Assembly (NCBI GenBank): GCA_002722095.1
Contig: PBKG01000003.1
Location: forward strand, 49,927 to 113,926
DNA from: Rhodospirillaceae bacterium
Lineage (GTDB): Bacteria > Pseudomonadota > Alphaproteobacteria > UBA8366
Direction: 5' to 3'
DNA: 64,000 nucleotides
In this document: positions 8,666 through 18,020 of the stretch, piece by piece
How the letters are laid out: each line of letters begins with the position of its first letter
How positions within the stretch are numbered: position 1 is the first letter of the stretch
The notes under the pieces: model-generated
Told to the model about the DNA's origin: nothing
The model's database searches: none
The model's input: only the letters and a program-made list of their open reading frames with translations
Made by a program: the position numbers and the translations under genes

Positions 8666-9559
8666 TTAGCCAGCTTTTTTTGCCGCCTCAATTGCCTCCA
8701 ACACCTCGGAATAGCCTTCGGCCAGACGATCCTTGTATTTTTCCTTCAATCCGAGCGAGGCACACCAGCGCAGCGTCTCTGCGGTCGCCGTTGCCATGCG
8801 CGGTTCGTGGCCGATCTCGCGCAACGTTTCGGCGACATTCTCCATTTCATCGGAACGTCGTTTGGCATGGATCACGGTACGCGGCATGTTGAAATTACAT
8901 TTCTCGCGCCAATCCCTGCCCTTCATGGACTCGACGACCGAATCCAGCACCTCGTCTTCGATGCCGAAGTGACGGGCCGCCTGCATGCATTCGAGATAAA
9001 GCGCCTCGATGCCTTTCATGGTGATCGACCGCACCATCTTGCAGGCCGACGCTTGGCCGACTTCCTCTTGTATGAAAGTCACGTCCATACCGTATGGCCG
9101 GACCATCTGAATAAATGCCTCGCCCCCATCGCCACCAATGAACATCGGCACGGCCTGACGGTTTCCGGGAACATTGGCCATCACCGACCCTTCGACAAAA
9201 TGCGCGCCGCTGGTTTTGATCAATTCGCAAACCTTGCGTTTTTTGCCGGGCGAGATCGAATTGAAGTCGAGATAGTATTGCTGCGGGTTGAGATGCTTTG
9301 CCGCCTCTTCCGCAACCTCGAGGCAGGCCGAACAGGTGACGGTGGCAAAAACGATATCGACACCCGACACCGCTTCTGCAATCGACCCGCACGCGACGAC
9401 ACCGATCTCTTCGGCACGCGCCAGCATGCGATCCTTCTCCGTCGGATCGTCAAACAGAATGTCATAGGTTTGAATGCGTTCGACGCCGGCTTCCAACAAG
9501 CCTTCGGACACGTTTGAACCGGCTTCGCCGAAGCCGATAAATGCAAAACTCACCGCCAT
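8666..9559 (-). CDS. NAD(P)-dependent dehydrogenase, beta-hydroxyacid type with DUF1932 domain
   Basis: 297 residues. The N-terminal Rossmann fold has FIGFGEAGSN (about residues 7-16), followed by a helical C-terminal DUF1932 domain beginning near GQASACKMVRSITMKGIEAL, which resembles the 6-phosphogluconate and 3-hydroxyisobutyrate dehydrogenase catalytic helix (Lys within CKMVRS). Such enzymes oxidise short hydroxy acids or reduce the matching semialdehydes. It is encoded on the same strand as the aconitase-like large subunit, 173 bases upstream of it, so it may belong to the same catabolic unit. The exact substrate is unknown. Confidence 0.8.
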   Translation of the reverse strand: MAVSFAFIGFGEAGSNVSEGLLEAGVERIQTYDILFDDPTEKDRMLARAEEIGVVACGSIAEAVSGVDIVFATVTCSACLEVAEEAAKHLNPQQYYLDFNSISPGKKRKVCELIKTSGAHFVEGSVMANVPGNRQAVPMFIGGDGGEAFIQMVRPYGMDVTFIQEEVGQASACKMVRSITMKGIEALYLECMQAARHFGIEDEVLDSVVESMKGRDWREKCNFNMPRTVIHAKRRSDEMENVAETLREIGHEPRMATATAETLRWCASLGLKEKYKDRLAEGYSEVLEAIEAAKKAG

Positions 9560-9680
9560 GTTGCGATCCTCCCGATTTATTCAAATTTGTTGGCAATCGT
9601 CGTAGCCGATGTTTCACCACTTGGCAAACCGGTGCTAGTCTATGTGCCGTTAACCATAATTGCGAAGATGAGAGCAGGAA

Positions 9681-10793
9681 ATGATATTGCGTGGCCTCGC
9701 CACTCTCGGCATGTGTTTTCTAGCAGCGTTCAACGCCAATTCCAGGGAACTGAGGCCTCAAGCGCTCGAAGGGCCCGAGCTTTTCGCGGATTACGGCGCC
9801 GATGCGGGCGAAAATGTGAGCGGCGTTGTTTGCCTAAAATCTTTGCACTGCTTGATCGTCGCCGACGAAATGATCTCGATACAGCGTATCAAGCTGAAAC
9901 CGGATCTCAGTGCCTACACTGCGGGTAAGACATTCGAAGGCAGTTTTCGCCAATGTTTCGATCCCGCGGCGGAAAATTGCCCGGAATGGGACCTGGAAGC
10001 ACTCGCCCGTGATGGCAACCGCCTGTTTGCCACCGGCTCGATGGGCTTCAAAAGGAAGAAAATTAAATTCGACCCAGACCGATGGGCAGTCACGGAAGTC
10101 GCCATCAGCAATGTAGGTCAGCCACGTCGTGGCTATGCGCGCGTGCAAGCCAAAATTCGCCGACTAGCACGCCTATTTCAGGGCCACAGCCCCGATATCG
10201 CATCGGCACCGGACCGACCATTGCAATGCGGCGGATTGAACATCGAAGGTCTGGCTTTCAGCAACGGGAAACTATTTTTCGGGCTGCGGAGTCCATCGGT
10301 GCGAAACGAGGGCAGCGCTTTCGTTGTCAGCGCAAAAGACGACGAAATTTTCGCCAATTCCGGGCCGCTCCGCGCCAAACTCCATAAGCTTGCCTTCAAG
10401 AATTCGGACGGAACTCCAGTGCGTCATCTGGGCATCCGTGCGCTCGAACCGATCGGCTCCCAAATGCTGATTGTCACGGGCGCCGCCGGTGTTCGCGCAG
10501 CAAGGTCGGGGAGCAAGCGCCGCCGCGCTGAACAGCTATGCCGTGAAGCTTCAGGTGCCTACGATAACCTTCCGGCCTCCGAAACCGTGCCCGCCGCACT
10601 GTGGCTATGGCGACCCGGTGAAAAACGTGTGCGTCTGGTTGGTATCATTGGGGACGACTATGCGGACAGAAAACTGGAAGGCGTCGCCGTCATCGCACTT
10701 CGTGGCAATCGTGCGGATCTATTGCTCGCTTTCGATGACCCGGATGATTTGTCTGCGCTCGCGGTTTTAAAAAATATCACTCTGCCGGATTAG
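9681..10793 (+). CDS. Secreted DUF3616-family protein
   Basis: 370 residues from ATG 9681. A likely signal peptide covers about residues 1-21. The body has the DUF3616 pattern: CLIVADEMISIQRIKL, then EWDLEALARDGNRLFATGSM, the GLNIEGLAFSNGKLFFGLRSP core, and a terminal KLEGVAVIALRGNRADLLLAFDD. These repeated strand pairs suggest a beta-propeller-like extracytoplasmic protein. No enzymatic role is established for the family. It is divergent from the DUF1932 dehydrogenase across a 121-base gap and convergent with a glycosyltransferase-like gene, so it is probably a single-gene unit. Confidence 0.7.
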   Translation: MILRGLATLGMCFLAAFNANSRELRPQALEGPELFADYGADAGENVSGVVCLKSLHCLIVADEMISIQRIKLKPDLSAYTAGKTFEGSFRQCFDPAAENCPEWDLEALARDGNRLFATGSMGFKRKKIKFDPDRWAVTEVAISNVGQPRRGYARVQAKIRRLARLFQGHSPDIASAPDRPLQCGGLNIEGLAFSNGKLFFGLRSPSVRNEGSAFVVSAKDDEIFANSGPLRAKLHKLAFKNSDGTPVRHLGIRALEPIGSQMLIVTGAAGVRAARSGSKRRRAEQLCREASGAYDNLPASETVPAALWLWRPGEKRVRLVGIIGDDYADRKLEGVAVIALRGNRADLLLAFDDPDDLSALAVLKNITLPD

Positions 10794-10808
10794 CCAAATT
10801 ATAATGTA

Positions 10809-11888
10809 TCAATAGTACATCGCGGAAACCAACGTCACGCGGTTGCTTTCTTCATTCGTCGGCTGATCGGAAAGTATTCGATCCATACGATCAATAATTC
10901 CCGCATCACCTTGGTCCGGCGGCAAATTTTCAATCCTGTAAAAACAAAGAAAATTAACAATATCTACTATATTTTTATTTTGAAATGTTATTTCATTACT
11001 TAATATCATTCTTGCTATATTACATCTTATATCACGAAATGCCTTGGTTACATTAAAGTTATCGAATAAACGTGAACAATAAGGGATTAACAAAATATCA
11101 TCTAAAATGTCGCTCCGGGCCCGCAATGCTTCGCTCGCGAGTGTCGCCAAGCGCAACCGCTCGAGCATGGATAGCGCGGAAAACCGCTCATCGACGATAC
11201 CAAGCCCGCAGAACAAAAGCGCAATTGCCGACAAGGTTGGATCCTCGCTCTGATAGGCAGGACACCCCAGTCGCGTGACGTCCGCGCGCGAGACATTAAA
11301 GCCCGGCGCCGTCATCACTCGGCACTGAATATCGCCGATCGCACCGATCGAACCGTACCAAGCGAGACATGCCAAATAATAAAGCTCTGTTCCGAGCGAC
11401 GTCCGGAGTGGGATTTCCGCTGTGATCCGCCGACGGAGCCCATACCAGGGCCCGATATGCGTGAGATGACGAAACAGTAACTCGACCCGCTTTTCCGGCT
11501 CGCCGGCTTGTACGGCAACAGGAAGGCAACTTTCACTCTCGCCCGGGGATTCGTAGAGGGTCGGGCCATAGACGGCGACGCAATCCGGATGATCCTCCAG
11601 AAACACGACCGATTTCGCGACCGTCTCGGGATCGATCGATGCGTATTCATCGAGCAGTAGGAAGTAATCACCGGTCGCAAGCTCGCGGAATTTGTCGTAG
11701 CGCGAACCGATGGGCTCACCTGGGGTAGCTTCAATCCATTCAGTACCTGCTATGCCAGGGTTTTCAGGGCTGACGACAACCACGGCACAGTTGTCGTAAG
11801 TCTGCGCCTCGACCGAAGAAAAGGCACGCTCAAACCCTTCGCCCAGTTCGGTCGTAAAAATACCGATAGTTACGCCTATTTCGGCCAT
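10809..11888 (-). CDS. Glycosyltransferase family 2-like protein
   Basis: 359 residues. The N-terminus, VTIGIFTTELGEGFERAFSSVEAQTY, is the usual GT-A opening strand and helix, and GDYFLLLDEYASIDPE occupies the position of the metal- and nucleotide-binding DxD-type loop. The C-terminal 90 residues (FDNFNVTKAFRDIRC and following) are rich in Asn, Ile and Phe and do not resemble a known domain. That part, about 10925-11100, is strikingly AT-rich compared with neighbouring genes, which hints at recent acquisition or a composite gene. No sugar-nucleotide genes are adjacent. The glycosyltransferase assignment is moderate. Confidence 0.6.
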   Translation of the reverse strand: MAEIGVTIGIFTTELGEGFERAFSSVEAQTYDNCAVVVVSPENPGIAGTEWIEATPGEPIGSRYDKFRELATGDYFLLLDEYASIDPETVAKSVVFLEDHPDCVAVYGPTLYESPGESESCLPVAVQAGEPEKRVELLFRHLTHIGPWYGLRRRITAEIPLRTSLGTELYYLACLAWYGSIGAIGDIQCRVMTAPGFNVSRADVTRLGCPAYQSEDPTLSAIALLFCGLGIVDERFSALSMLERLRLATLASEALRARSDILDDILLIPYCSRLFDNFNVTKAFRDIRCNIARMILSNEITFQNKNIVDIVNFLCFYRIENLPPDQGDAGIIDRMDRILSDQPTNEESNRVTLVSAMYY

Positions 11889-11992
11889 CGCTGCCGTCTC
11901 TCCCTATCGTTAACTATCGCCCCGCGCTAATTTTGTTTAACACTGCAAGGCAAAGCGTGGCAAAAACCAATCGGACGCATAGGGAGAAATCA

Positions 11993-13456
11993 ATGAAACC
12001 GCAAAACATGCTCTTCATCATGTCCGACGAGCACAACATCGATTATATGGGTTGCTCCGGCCACCCTTTGCAGCAAACACCCAATATTGATGCATTTGCC
12101 GCCCGCGGCACGCGCTTCTCGGCAGCCTATACGGCCTCGCCGATCTGCGTACCGGCCCGGGCCGCTTTTGCCACGGGCCGATACCCGCATCAGGTTCGCA
12201 GCTGGTGCAACGGCACGCCCTATACCGGCGAAATCAAGAGTTGGGGCCACCGCCTTCAGGCCGAGGGCCACAGTGTGAAATCGATCGGCAAGCTCCACTA
12301 TCGCAACGACACCGACGATACCGGCTTCGACGAGCAGCTCCTGCCGATGCATGTGATCGATGGCGTCGGGGACGTGTTGGGCGCCGTCCGCGATCAGACT
12401 CCGCTACCGGTTCGCTATCAGTGCGAAAAACTTTCCGAAGGCATCGGTTCGGGCGATTCCAACTATTTGCAATATGACCGCGATATACTCGCGGAAACAT
12501 GCAGGTGGTTCGAGGAAGAGGCGCCCAAACACGACGACAAGCCTTGGGTGCTGTTCGTCTCTTTTGTATGTCCGCATTTCCCGTTGGTGGCGCCACCGGA
12601 ATTCTACGACCTCTACAACCCCAAAGATCTAGAAAAGTCGAAGGCCTCTATCGAGGACGGATACGTTCGCCACCCGTGGGTCGAAAAGCTCGCCAATTGT
12701 CAGATTTATGATCGGTATTTCACCGAGGAGAGCCGAGGCGTTGCGCGCGCCGCCTATATGGGCATGGTGAGTTTCCTAGATGACAATATCGGCCAAATTC
12801 TCGCCGCTCTCGATTCAAGCGGCCTTAGCGATAGCACACGGGTGATTTATACATCCGACCACGGAGACAATCTCGGTGCCCGGGGTCTCTGGGGTAAATC
12901 CAACTTCTACCAAGAGTCCGCTGCGGTCCCCTTCCTCATGGCCGGAGAGGGCGTACCCGAAGGCAAGGTCTGCAACACCGCGACCAATCTTCTGGATAGC
13001 TATCAGACCATTCTCGATTGTGTCGGCGTCGACCTAAATGATGATGACAAAACCCTTCCCGGCGACTCACTCTTTCCGATCGCCGCCGCCGAGGACGACC
13101 CCACGCGCGCCGTGGGATCCGAATACCACGCCGCCGGCGCCTCCAGCGGTGGGTTCATGATGCGCCGGGGACCGCATAAATACATGCATTACGTGGGGTA
13201 CGACCCGGAGCTTTACGATCTCGAGGCGGACCCGGATGAATTGAATGATCTCGTCAAATCCGGCGACGCGGACGTCGATGAATTCGACACCGCCCTCCGC
13301 GAAATTTTCGATGTCGAGGCAATCGACGCACTCGCCCATGCGGATCAGGAGGCATTGGTACAGGAGCATGGGGGCCGAGACGCGGTGCTCGACAGAGGCG
13401 GCTTCCTCGGCACACCGCCACCGGGCCACAAGGCGGAATTCGTCAAAACGGAGTGA
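11993..13456 (+). CDS. Type I sulfatase / phosphonate monoester hydrolase family enzyme
   Basis: 487 residues from ATG 11993, preceded by AGGGAGAAATCA. The N-terminal metal ligands lie in FIMSDEHNIDYMGCSGHP. The CxPxR motif (SPICVPARAAFATGR, Cys52) would be converted to formylglycine, and SIGKLHY matches the second sulfatase signature. A later YTSDHGDNLGARGLWGKSNF (about residues 286-305) supplies the C-terminal metal ligands. The protein resembles choline-sulfatase and phosphonate monoester hydrolases and has no signal peptide, so it should act on an imported ester in the cytoplasm. It is followed seven bases later by two dioxygenase genes, suggesting one operon for catabolism of a sulfated or phosphonated compound (inference). 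Confidence 0.85.
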   Translation: MKPQNMLFIMSDEHNIDYMGCSGHPLQQTPNIDAFAARGTRFSAAYTASPICVPARAAFATGRYPHQVRSWCNGTPYTGEIKSWGHRLQAEGHSVKSIGKLHYRNDTDDTGFDEQLLPMHVIDGVGDVLGAVRDQTPLPVRYQCEKLSEGIGSGDSNYLQYDRDILAETCRWFEEEAPKHDDKPWVLFVSFVCPHFPLVAPPEFYDLYNPKDLEKSKASIEDGYVRHPWVEKLANCQIYDRYFTEESRGVARAAYMGMVSFLDDNIGQILAALDSSGLSDSTRVIYTSDHGDNLGARGLWGKSNFYQESAAVPFLMAGEGVPEGKVCNTATNLLDSYQTILDCVGVDLNDDDKTLPGDSLFPIAAAEDDPTRAVGSEYHAAGASSGGFMMRRGPHKYMHYVGYDPELYDLEADPDELNDLVKSGDADVDEFDTALREIFDVEAIDALAHADQEALVQEHGGRDAVLDRGGFLGTPPPGHKAEFVKTE

Positions 13457-13463
13457 GGTGCCG

Positions 13464-14564
13464 ATGCCGACCTATCCGACAACGCCGATCGACCATCCTT
13501 CTGCCTGGACCGCCGAGGATTTGCGGCGCGACAGATCGTGGGTCATCCCCCTCACCGGCAACGATCTCGACGAACTGGCCTCCGGCTTGGAGGCGATCAA
13601 GACTGCCGGGCTCGGACCGATCGGCTTTGACCGCAAAGATTTTCCGCTCGGACGCTTCACGGACACCCTCACCCATGTTGCCGACGAGATCGAGCACGGA
13701 CGCGGTATCGTGCTGTTCAAGGGCCTCAATATCGAGGATTACACGCTCGACGAATTGCGGACGATCTATTGGGGCATGACGCTCTATCTCGGCGAGATGG
13801 GATATCAAAACGCGGCCGGCGATTTATTGGGTGAGGTCATCGACCGCGGCTTCGACCGCCGTAACAATAACGTCCGCGGCTATACCACCGCAGGCCAGCA
13901 ACGTTATCACTGTGACCAGTTGGACGCGGTGGGACTGCTTTGCGTCCACCCCGCAAAATCCGGCGGCGAAAGCCGGCTCGCAAGCTCAATCGCACTGTTC
14001 AATCATATTCTCGAACATCACCCGGATTATCTCGATCTACTTTGCGAAGGCTTTCACTACGATCTTCGTGGCGAGGGCGTAACCGGCGAGCGTGACGAGG
14101 TAACCTTCAACAAAATTCCCGTCTTTAGCTGGTATGACGGCCGAATGAGCTGCCGCTATAACGGCAAGACGATACAAGACGGAATGCGCAAGGCTGGTGC
14201 ACCCTTGAACGACGACGAGGTAGCCATCGTTGAGTATGTCCGCGAGATCGCCGATACGGATACTTTCCGCTACGACATGAAATTCGAAGCCGGCGATATT
14301 CAGTATCTCAGCAATTACGGCGTGCTCCATTCGCGAACCGGCTTCGAGGATTGGCCCGATGAGAACCGCAGGCGGCGCCTATTCCGCATCTGGTTCAATA
14401 TGCATAACGGCCGCAAGCTGGACCCGGTATTTGCGGATAAAAACAATACCGGTCCGCGCGGCGGTATAAAGCCAATCGAGGGTGCGGGCTATTGGGCGGA
14501 CGAGGCATTATCGAAACAAAAGGGCACTGAGGCCGTAAGGGCCGACGGCCCTTACGTGGATTAA
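13464..14564 (+). CDS. TauD/TfdA-family Fe(II)/2-oxoglutarate dioxygenase (tandem copy 1)
   Basis: 366 residues from ATG 13464, seven bases after the sulfatase stop; a longer frame exists upstream but overlaps the sulfatase. The iron-binding triad can be seen: H149-x-D151 in RYHCDQLDAVG and the distal His289 in GVLHSRTGFEDW, followed by RRRLFRIWF, whose Arg would bind 2-oxoglutarate. Such enzymes hydroxylate a C-H bond next to a heteroatom, releasing for example sulfite, an amine or an alcohol. It is a clear paralogue of the next gene. Substrate unknown; transcription with the sulfatase is likely. Confidence 0.85.
   Translation: MPTYPTTPIDHPSAWTAEDLRRDRSWVIPLTGNDLDELASGLEAIKTAGLGPIGFDRKDFPLGRFTDTLTHVADEIEHGRGIVLFKGLNIEDYTLDELRTIYWGMTLYLGEMGYQNAAGDLLGEVIDRGFDRRNNNVRGYTTAGQQRYHCDQLDAVGLLCVHPAKSGGESRLASSIALFNHILEHHPDYLDLLCEGFHYDLRGEGVTGERDEVTFNKIPVFSWYDGRMSCRYNGKTIQDGMRKAGAPLNDDEVAIVEYVREIADTDTFRYDMKFEAGDIQYLSNYGVLHSRTGFEDWPDENRRRRLFRIWFNMHNGRKLDPVFADKNNTGPRGGIKPIEGAGYWADEALSKQKGTEAVRADGPYVD
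14534..14556. other. Perfect inverted repeat at the 3' end of the first dioxygenase gene
   Basis: Two 11-base arms (14534-14544 and 14546-14556) around a single A, lying in the last codons before the stop at 14562. There is no T tract, so it is not a standard terminator. As RNA it would form a very stable hairpin between the two tandem dioxygenase messages and could affect processing or coupling. Confidence 0.5.
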
Positions 14565-14586
14565 ACGGCAGAGGGACCGGGACAAG

Positions 14587-15669
14587 ATGGTTGAGATTTT
14601 GGAAACCGCGCTCGAAGGACCGGCGGTCTGGAAAGGCCCTGAAATTTCTCAAGACACGAGTTGGATCGAGCCCCTGGACGATATCCAGGTCAAAGAAGTC
14701 ATTGCCGCCGTGGACCATGTCCGCTCCGCCGGGAAAGAGCTCTTCCGGTTCGGCAAGGAGGATTTCCCGCTGCCGACGTTGGGCCCGCGTCTCGAAGCGA
14801 TCATTCAGGAAGTGGAATATGGGCGCGGTTTCGCGCTTCTGCGTGGCCTGCCGGTCGCCGAATTCGGCAGCGATTACGAAACCCTGAAAATCCTCTATTG
14901 GGGACTTGCGCAACACTTGGGGACGCCGATCACCCAGAATGCGCGTGGCGACCTGATATCCGAAGTCACCGATCTCGGTTATGACAAAAGCAATGCCAAT
15001 GTGCGTGGCTATGTGACCAAGCAAGCGGGGCCGTTCCATACGGACAGCTGCGACGTGGTCGGGCTGATGTGCGTACATCCATCGAAGGAAGGTGGCAAAA
15101 GCCTTCTCGCCAGTTCTGGCGCTGTCTTCAATGCGATCCGCGAAGAACATCCGGAGTACCTGCCGGTCCTATTCAATGGCTTTCACTATGACCTACGCGG
15201 CGAAGGAGCGACCGGCGACCTCAATGAGGTAACCCACAATCGCATCCCGGTGTTTTGCTACCACGAAGGCTTCTTCAACTGCCGCTACAATGCGCGTTCC
15301 ATCCTGCGCGGTGCGATCAAGATTGGCGAGGACCTATCCGAATTCGAGGAAACCGCAGTGAATTGCGTACGCGAATTTGCGGGGCGCGATGATCTCCGTT
15401 TGGATATGGAATTTCTCCCCGGCGACATACAGCTCAACAACAATCATGCGGTGCTACATTCCCGGACCGCATTCGAGGACTGGCCCGAGGCCGAACGTAA
15501 ACGGCGTCTTTACCGCCTATGGCTCACCATTCCAAACGGACGCCCGTTACCGGAAAATTATGCGGACCGGTTGAATACCGGGCCCCGCGGCGGCGTCCAT
15601 GTAAAGGAAGGCGCAGGCTTCTGGTCCGGCGCGCCGAAAGAGCTCGAAGGAAAGAAGCTCCCCTTGTAA
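14587..15669 (+). CDS. TauD/TfdA-family Fe(II)/2-oxoglutarate dioxygenase (tandem copy 2)
   Basis: 360 residues. Iron ligands are H151-x-D153 in GPFHTDSCDVVGLMC and His291 in AVLHSRTAFEDW, followed by RRLYRLWLTIPNGRPLP. It shares long blocks with the preceding gene (GLLCVHP/GLMCVHP, EGFHYDLRGEG/NGFHYDLRGEG, FEDWP), so the pair arose by tandem duplication. The HTDS version of the first ligand motif is closer to canonical TauD than the HCDQ of its neighbour, so the two may act on different substrates or successive steps. Cytoplasmic, and probably in the same operon as the sulfatase. Confidence 0.85.
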   Translation: MVEILETALEGPAVWKGPEISQDTSWIEPLDDIQVKEVIAAVDHVRSAGKELFRFGKEDFPLPTLGPRLEAIIQEVEYGRGFALLRGLPVAEFGSDYETLKILYWGLAQHLGTPITQNARGDLISEVTDLGYDKSNANVRGYVTKQAGPFHTDSCDVVGLMCVHPSKEGGKSLLASSGAVFNAIREEHPEYLPVLFNGFHYDLRGEGATGDLNEVTHNRIPVFCYHEGFFNCRYNARSILRGAIKIGEDLSEFEETAVNCVREFAGRDDLRLDMEFLPGDIQLNNNHAVLHSRTAFEDWPEAERKRRLYRLWLTIPNGRPLPENYADRLNTGPRGGVHVKEGAGFWSGAPKELEGKKLPL

Positions 15670-15683
15670 AGCGCCCATGTAAT

Positions 15684-17993
15684 ATGGATGTAATGACCGA
15701 AGATGAAAAATTCGGCCGTGCCGAAGCGCCTGGACGAAGTGAGGATGCGAGGCTGCTCACCGGAAAGGGGCAGTTCACCGCTGACCTCGACTTCCCCGAT
15801 ATGGCGCATGCGGTATTTGTGCGTTCACCGCACGGGCATGCGGATATCGAGGGGATAGACAGCAAAGACGCTGCAAATGCGCCCGGCGTGCTCGGCGTCT
15901 TCACCGCAGAGGATTTTCCCGACATCCATACGATTCCATGCACCCGCGATGCTGTCGGCCGGGATGGGCGAGACCTCGTAAAGCCGGATCGATATCCCCT
16001 CGCCCGTGGCCGGGTGCGCCATGTGGGCGAAGCGGTCGCGGTGGTCGTCGCGGACTCCCGTGCGCAGGCGGAGGATGCCGCAGACCTTGTCATGGTCGAC
16101 TACGCGCCGCTGGACGCGGTGACCAAGCCAGAAAAGGCAATTGCGGACGGCGCGCCTCAACTTTGGCCCGACGCACCGAACAATGTATTGCTCGACTGGG
16201 AGACCGGCGACGAGGCCACGGTTGCGGCTGCCTTCGACCAAGCCTCCCATCTGATAGAACTCGAAACGCGGAACAACCGCCTGATGGTCGCCGCCATGGA
16301 ACCGAGAGCGGCCATAGGACGGGTCGAAGACGGACGGCTCACGCTCTATGCCGGCAGCCAGGGTGTGATGACCATGCACACTCAGATTTCGAAACATGTC
16401 CTTAAGATGGAGAAGCCCGACGAACTCCGCATTATCACCGGCGATGTCGGTGGCGGGTTCGGTATGAAAACGCAGGCCTATCCCGAATACCCGGTGGTAC
16501 TCAAAGCGGCGGAAAAACTAGATCGACCGGTGAAATGGGTCGGGACGAGGGCCGAAAGCTTTGCCGTCGACAATGCCGGGCGAGACAGTCAGCTCACCGC
16601 GAAATTGGCCCTCGACGAAAACGGCGGCATCCTCGCACTCTGGTATCATTCGATCCAGGGGATGGGTGCCTATCTGGCTGCAAGCGGACCCGGCAGCCCG
16701 ACCCGCAACACCGCGATGTGCCTGTCCGGTTGTTATCGTATCCCTGCAATCTACGCCCACGTCCAATGCGTGTTCACCAACACCGCGCCGATCGGTCCGT
16801 ATCGAGGCGCCGGCCGCCCGGAAGCCGCCTATATGTTGGAGCGCCATATGGATCTGGCCGCAAAAGAGACCGGTTTGGATCGTACCGAGATTCGTCGGCG
16901 CAATTTCATTCCTCCCGACGACATGCCCTATTCCACGCCGCTGGATGTCACCTACGATTCCGGCGAATTCGAAGCCATACTCGAAAAGGCATTGCCTTTT
17001 GCCGATTGGGACGGTTTCGCCACCCGTCGCGACGACACCGAAAGTGCCGGTAAATTTCGCGGCCTCGGCATCGCGACCTTTCTCGAACATGCCGGTGCCC
17101 AAACCGCAGAGTCCGCGCGTATCGGTTTCGATGAATCCGGTCGCGTGGTGCTCTATAGCGGCGCCCAGTCCCAAGGTCAGGGACATATAAACACGTTCGC
17201 ACAATTGATCTCCGAAACACTCGGCCTGCCAAAGGATCGAATCACCATGGTCCAGGGCGATAGCGATCTCTCACCAAAGGCGGGCTCGACTACCGGGTCA
17301 CGCACCATGTCGGTCGGCGGTGGCGCATTTCATAAGGCAGCACTGGAAGTGATCGAACACGCCAAAACCCTGGCGGCAGATCATTTCGAATGCGCACCCG
17401 AGGATATCGAGTTTGACGACGGAATTTTCCGAATTGCCGGCACCGACCAGACAGTGCGTTTCGAAACACTGATCGATCAATCACCGAAGGGCGCCTTGGA
17501 TGCGGAAGTGGATTACGATGCTGCTGCCCCCACCTATCCAAATGGATGCCACATCGCCGAAGTGGAAATCGATCCCGAAACAGGCACCGTTTCGCTGGAG
17601 CGCTACACGGGCGTCGACGATTCTGGCCGCGTCATCAATCATATGATCGTCGACGGTCAGCTCCATGGCGGTATCGTCCAAGGCGCGGGTCAAGTGCTGA
17701 TGGAGCACGGCGTCTACGACGATGACGGCCAGCTTATCGCCGGATCGTTCATGGACTACGCCATGCCGCACGCGGACGACATGCCAAGTTTCACTCTCGA
17801 TTTTCATCCGGTGCCGTGCCGGACCAATGCCATCGGCGTCAAAGGCGCAGGTGAGTCCGGCACCATCGGCGCACTGCCCGCGGTAATGAACGCGATCACA
17901 GACGCCCTCGCCTCGGCCGGAGTCACGGCGGAAAACATGGTCGAAATGCCAGCCACGCCGGAGGCGGTTTGGCGGGCACTCGGGACGCGCTAG
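15684..17993 (+). CDS. Molybdenum hydroxylase large subunit (xanthine dehydrogenase / CoxL family)
   Basis: 769 residues from ATG 15684; the second in-frame ATG is at 15693 and neither has a strong ribosome site. The domain order is that of xanthine dehydrogenase large subunits: the a/b hammerhead (DARLLTGKGQFTADLD), GDVGGGFGMKTQAYPE for the molybdopterin cytosine dinucleotide cofactor, PYRGAGRPEAAYMLER, and the catalytic Glu in KGAGESGTIGALPAV. The CO-dehydrogenase loop AYRCSF is absent, so this is not a form I CO dehydrogenase. Partners carrying [2Fe-2S] clusters and FAD are not encoded next to it. It presumably hydroxylates an aldehyde or heteroaromatic ring with subunits encoded elsewhere. 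Confidence 0.85.
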   Translation: MDVMTEDEKFGRAEAPGRSEDARLLTGKGQFTADLDFPDMAHAVFVRSPHGHADIEGIDSKDAANAPGVLGVFTAEDFPDIHTIPCTRDAVGRDGRDLVKPDRYPLARGRVRHVGEAVAVVVADSRAQAEDAADLVMVDYAPLDAVTKPEKAIADGAPQLWPDAPNNVLLDWETGDEATVAAAFDQASHLIELETRNNRLMVAAMEPRAAIGRVEDGRLTLYAGSQGVMTMHTQISKHVLKMEKPDELRIITGDVGGGFGMKTQAYPEYPVVLKAAEKLDRPVKWVGTRAESFAVDNAGRDSQLTAKLALDENGGILALWYHSIQGMGAYLAASGPGSPTRNTAMCLSGCYRIPAIYAHVQCVFTNTAPIGPYRGAGRPEAAYMLERHMDLAAKETGLDRTEIRRRNFIPPDDMPYSTPLDVTYDSGEFEAILEKALPFADWDGFATRRDDTESAGKFRGLGIATFLEHAGAQTAESARIGFDESGRVVLYSGAQSQGQGHINTFAQLISETLGLPKDRITMVQGDSDLSPKAGSTTGSRTMSVGGGAFHKAALEVIEHAKTLAADHFECAPEDIEFDDGIFRIAGTDQTVRFETLIDQSPKGALDAEVDYDAAAPTYPNGCHIAEVEIDPETGTVSLERYTGVDDSGRVINHMIVDGQLHGGIVQGAGQVLMEHGVYDDDGQLIAGSFMDYAMPHADDMPSFTLDFHPVPCRTNAIGVKGAGESGTIGALPAVMNAITDALASAGVTAENMVEMPATPEAVWRALGTR

Positions 17994-18020
17994 GCGTCAC
18001 AACCGCGCTATATTGGGTGC

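Noticed and set aside
15684..17993. Carbon monoxide dehydrogenase (CoxL)
   Set aside because: The AYRCSF active-site loop is replaced by PYRGAGRPEA and coxS/coxM are absent.
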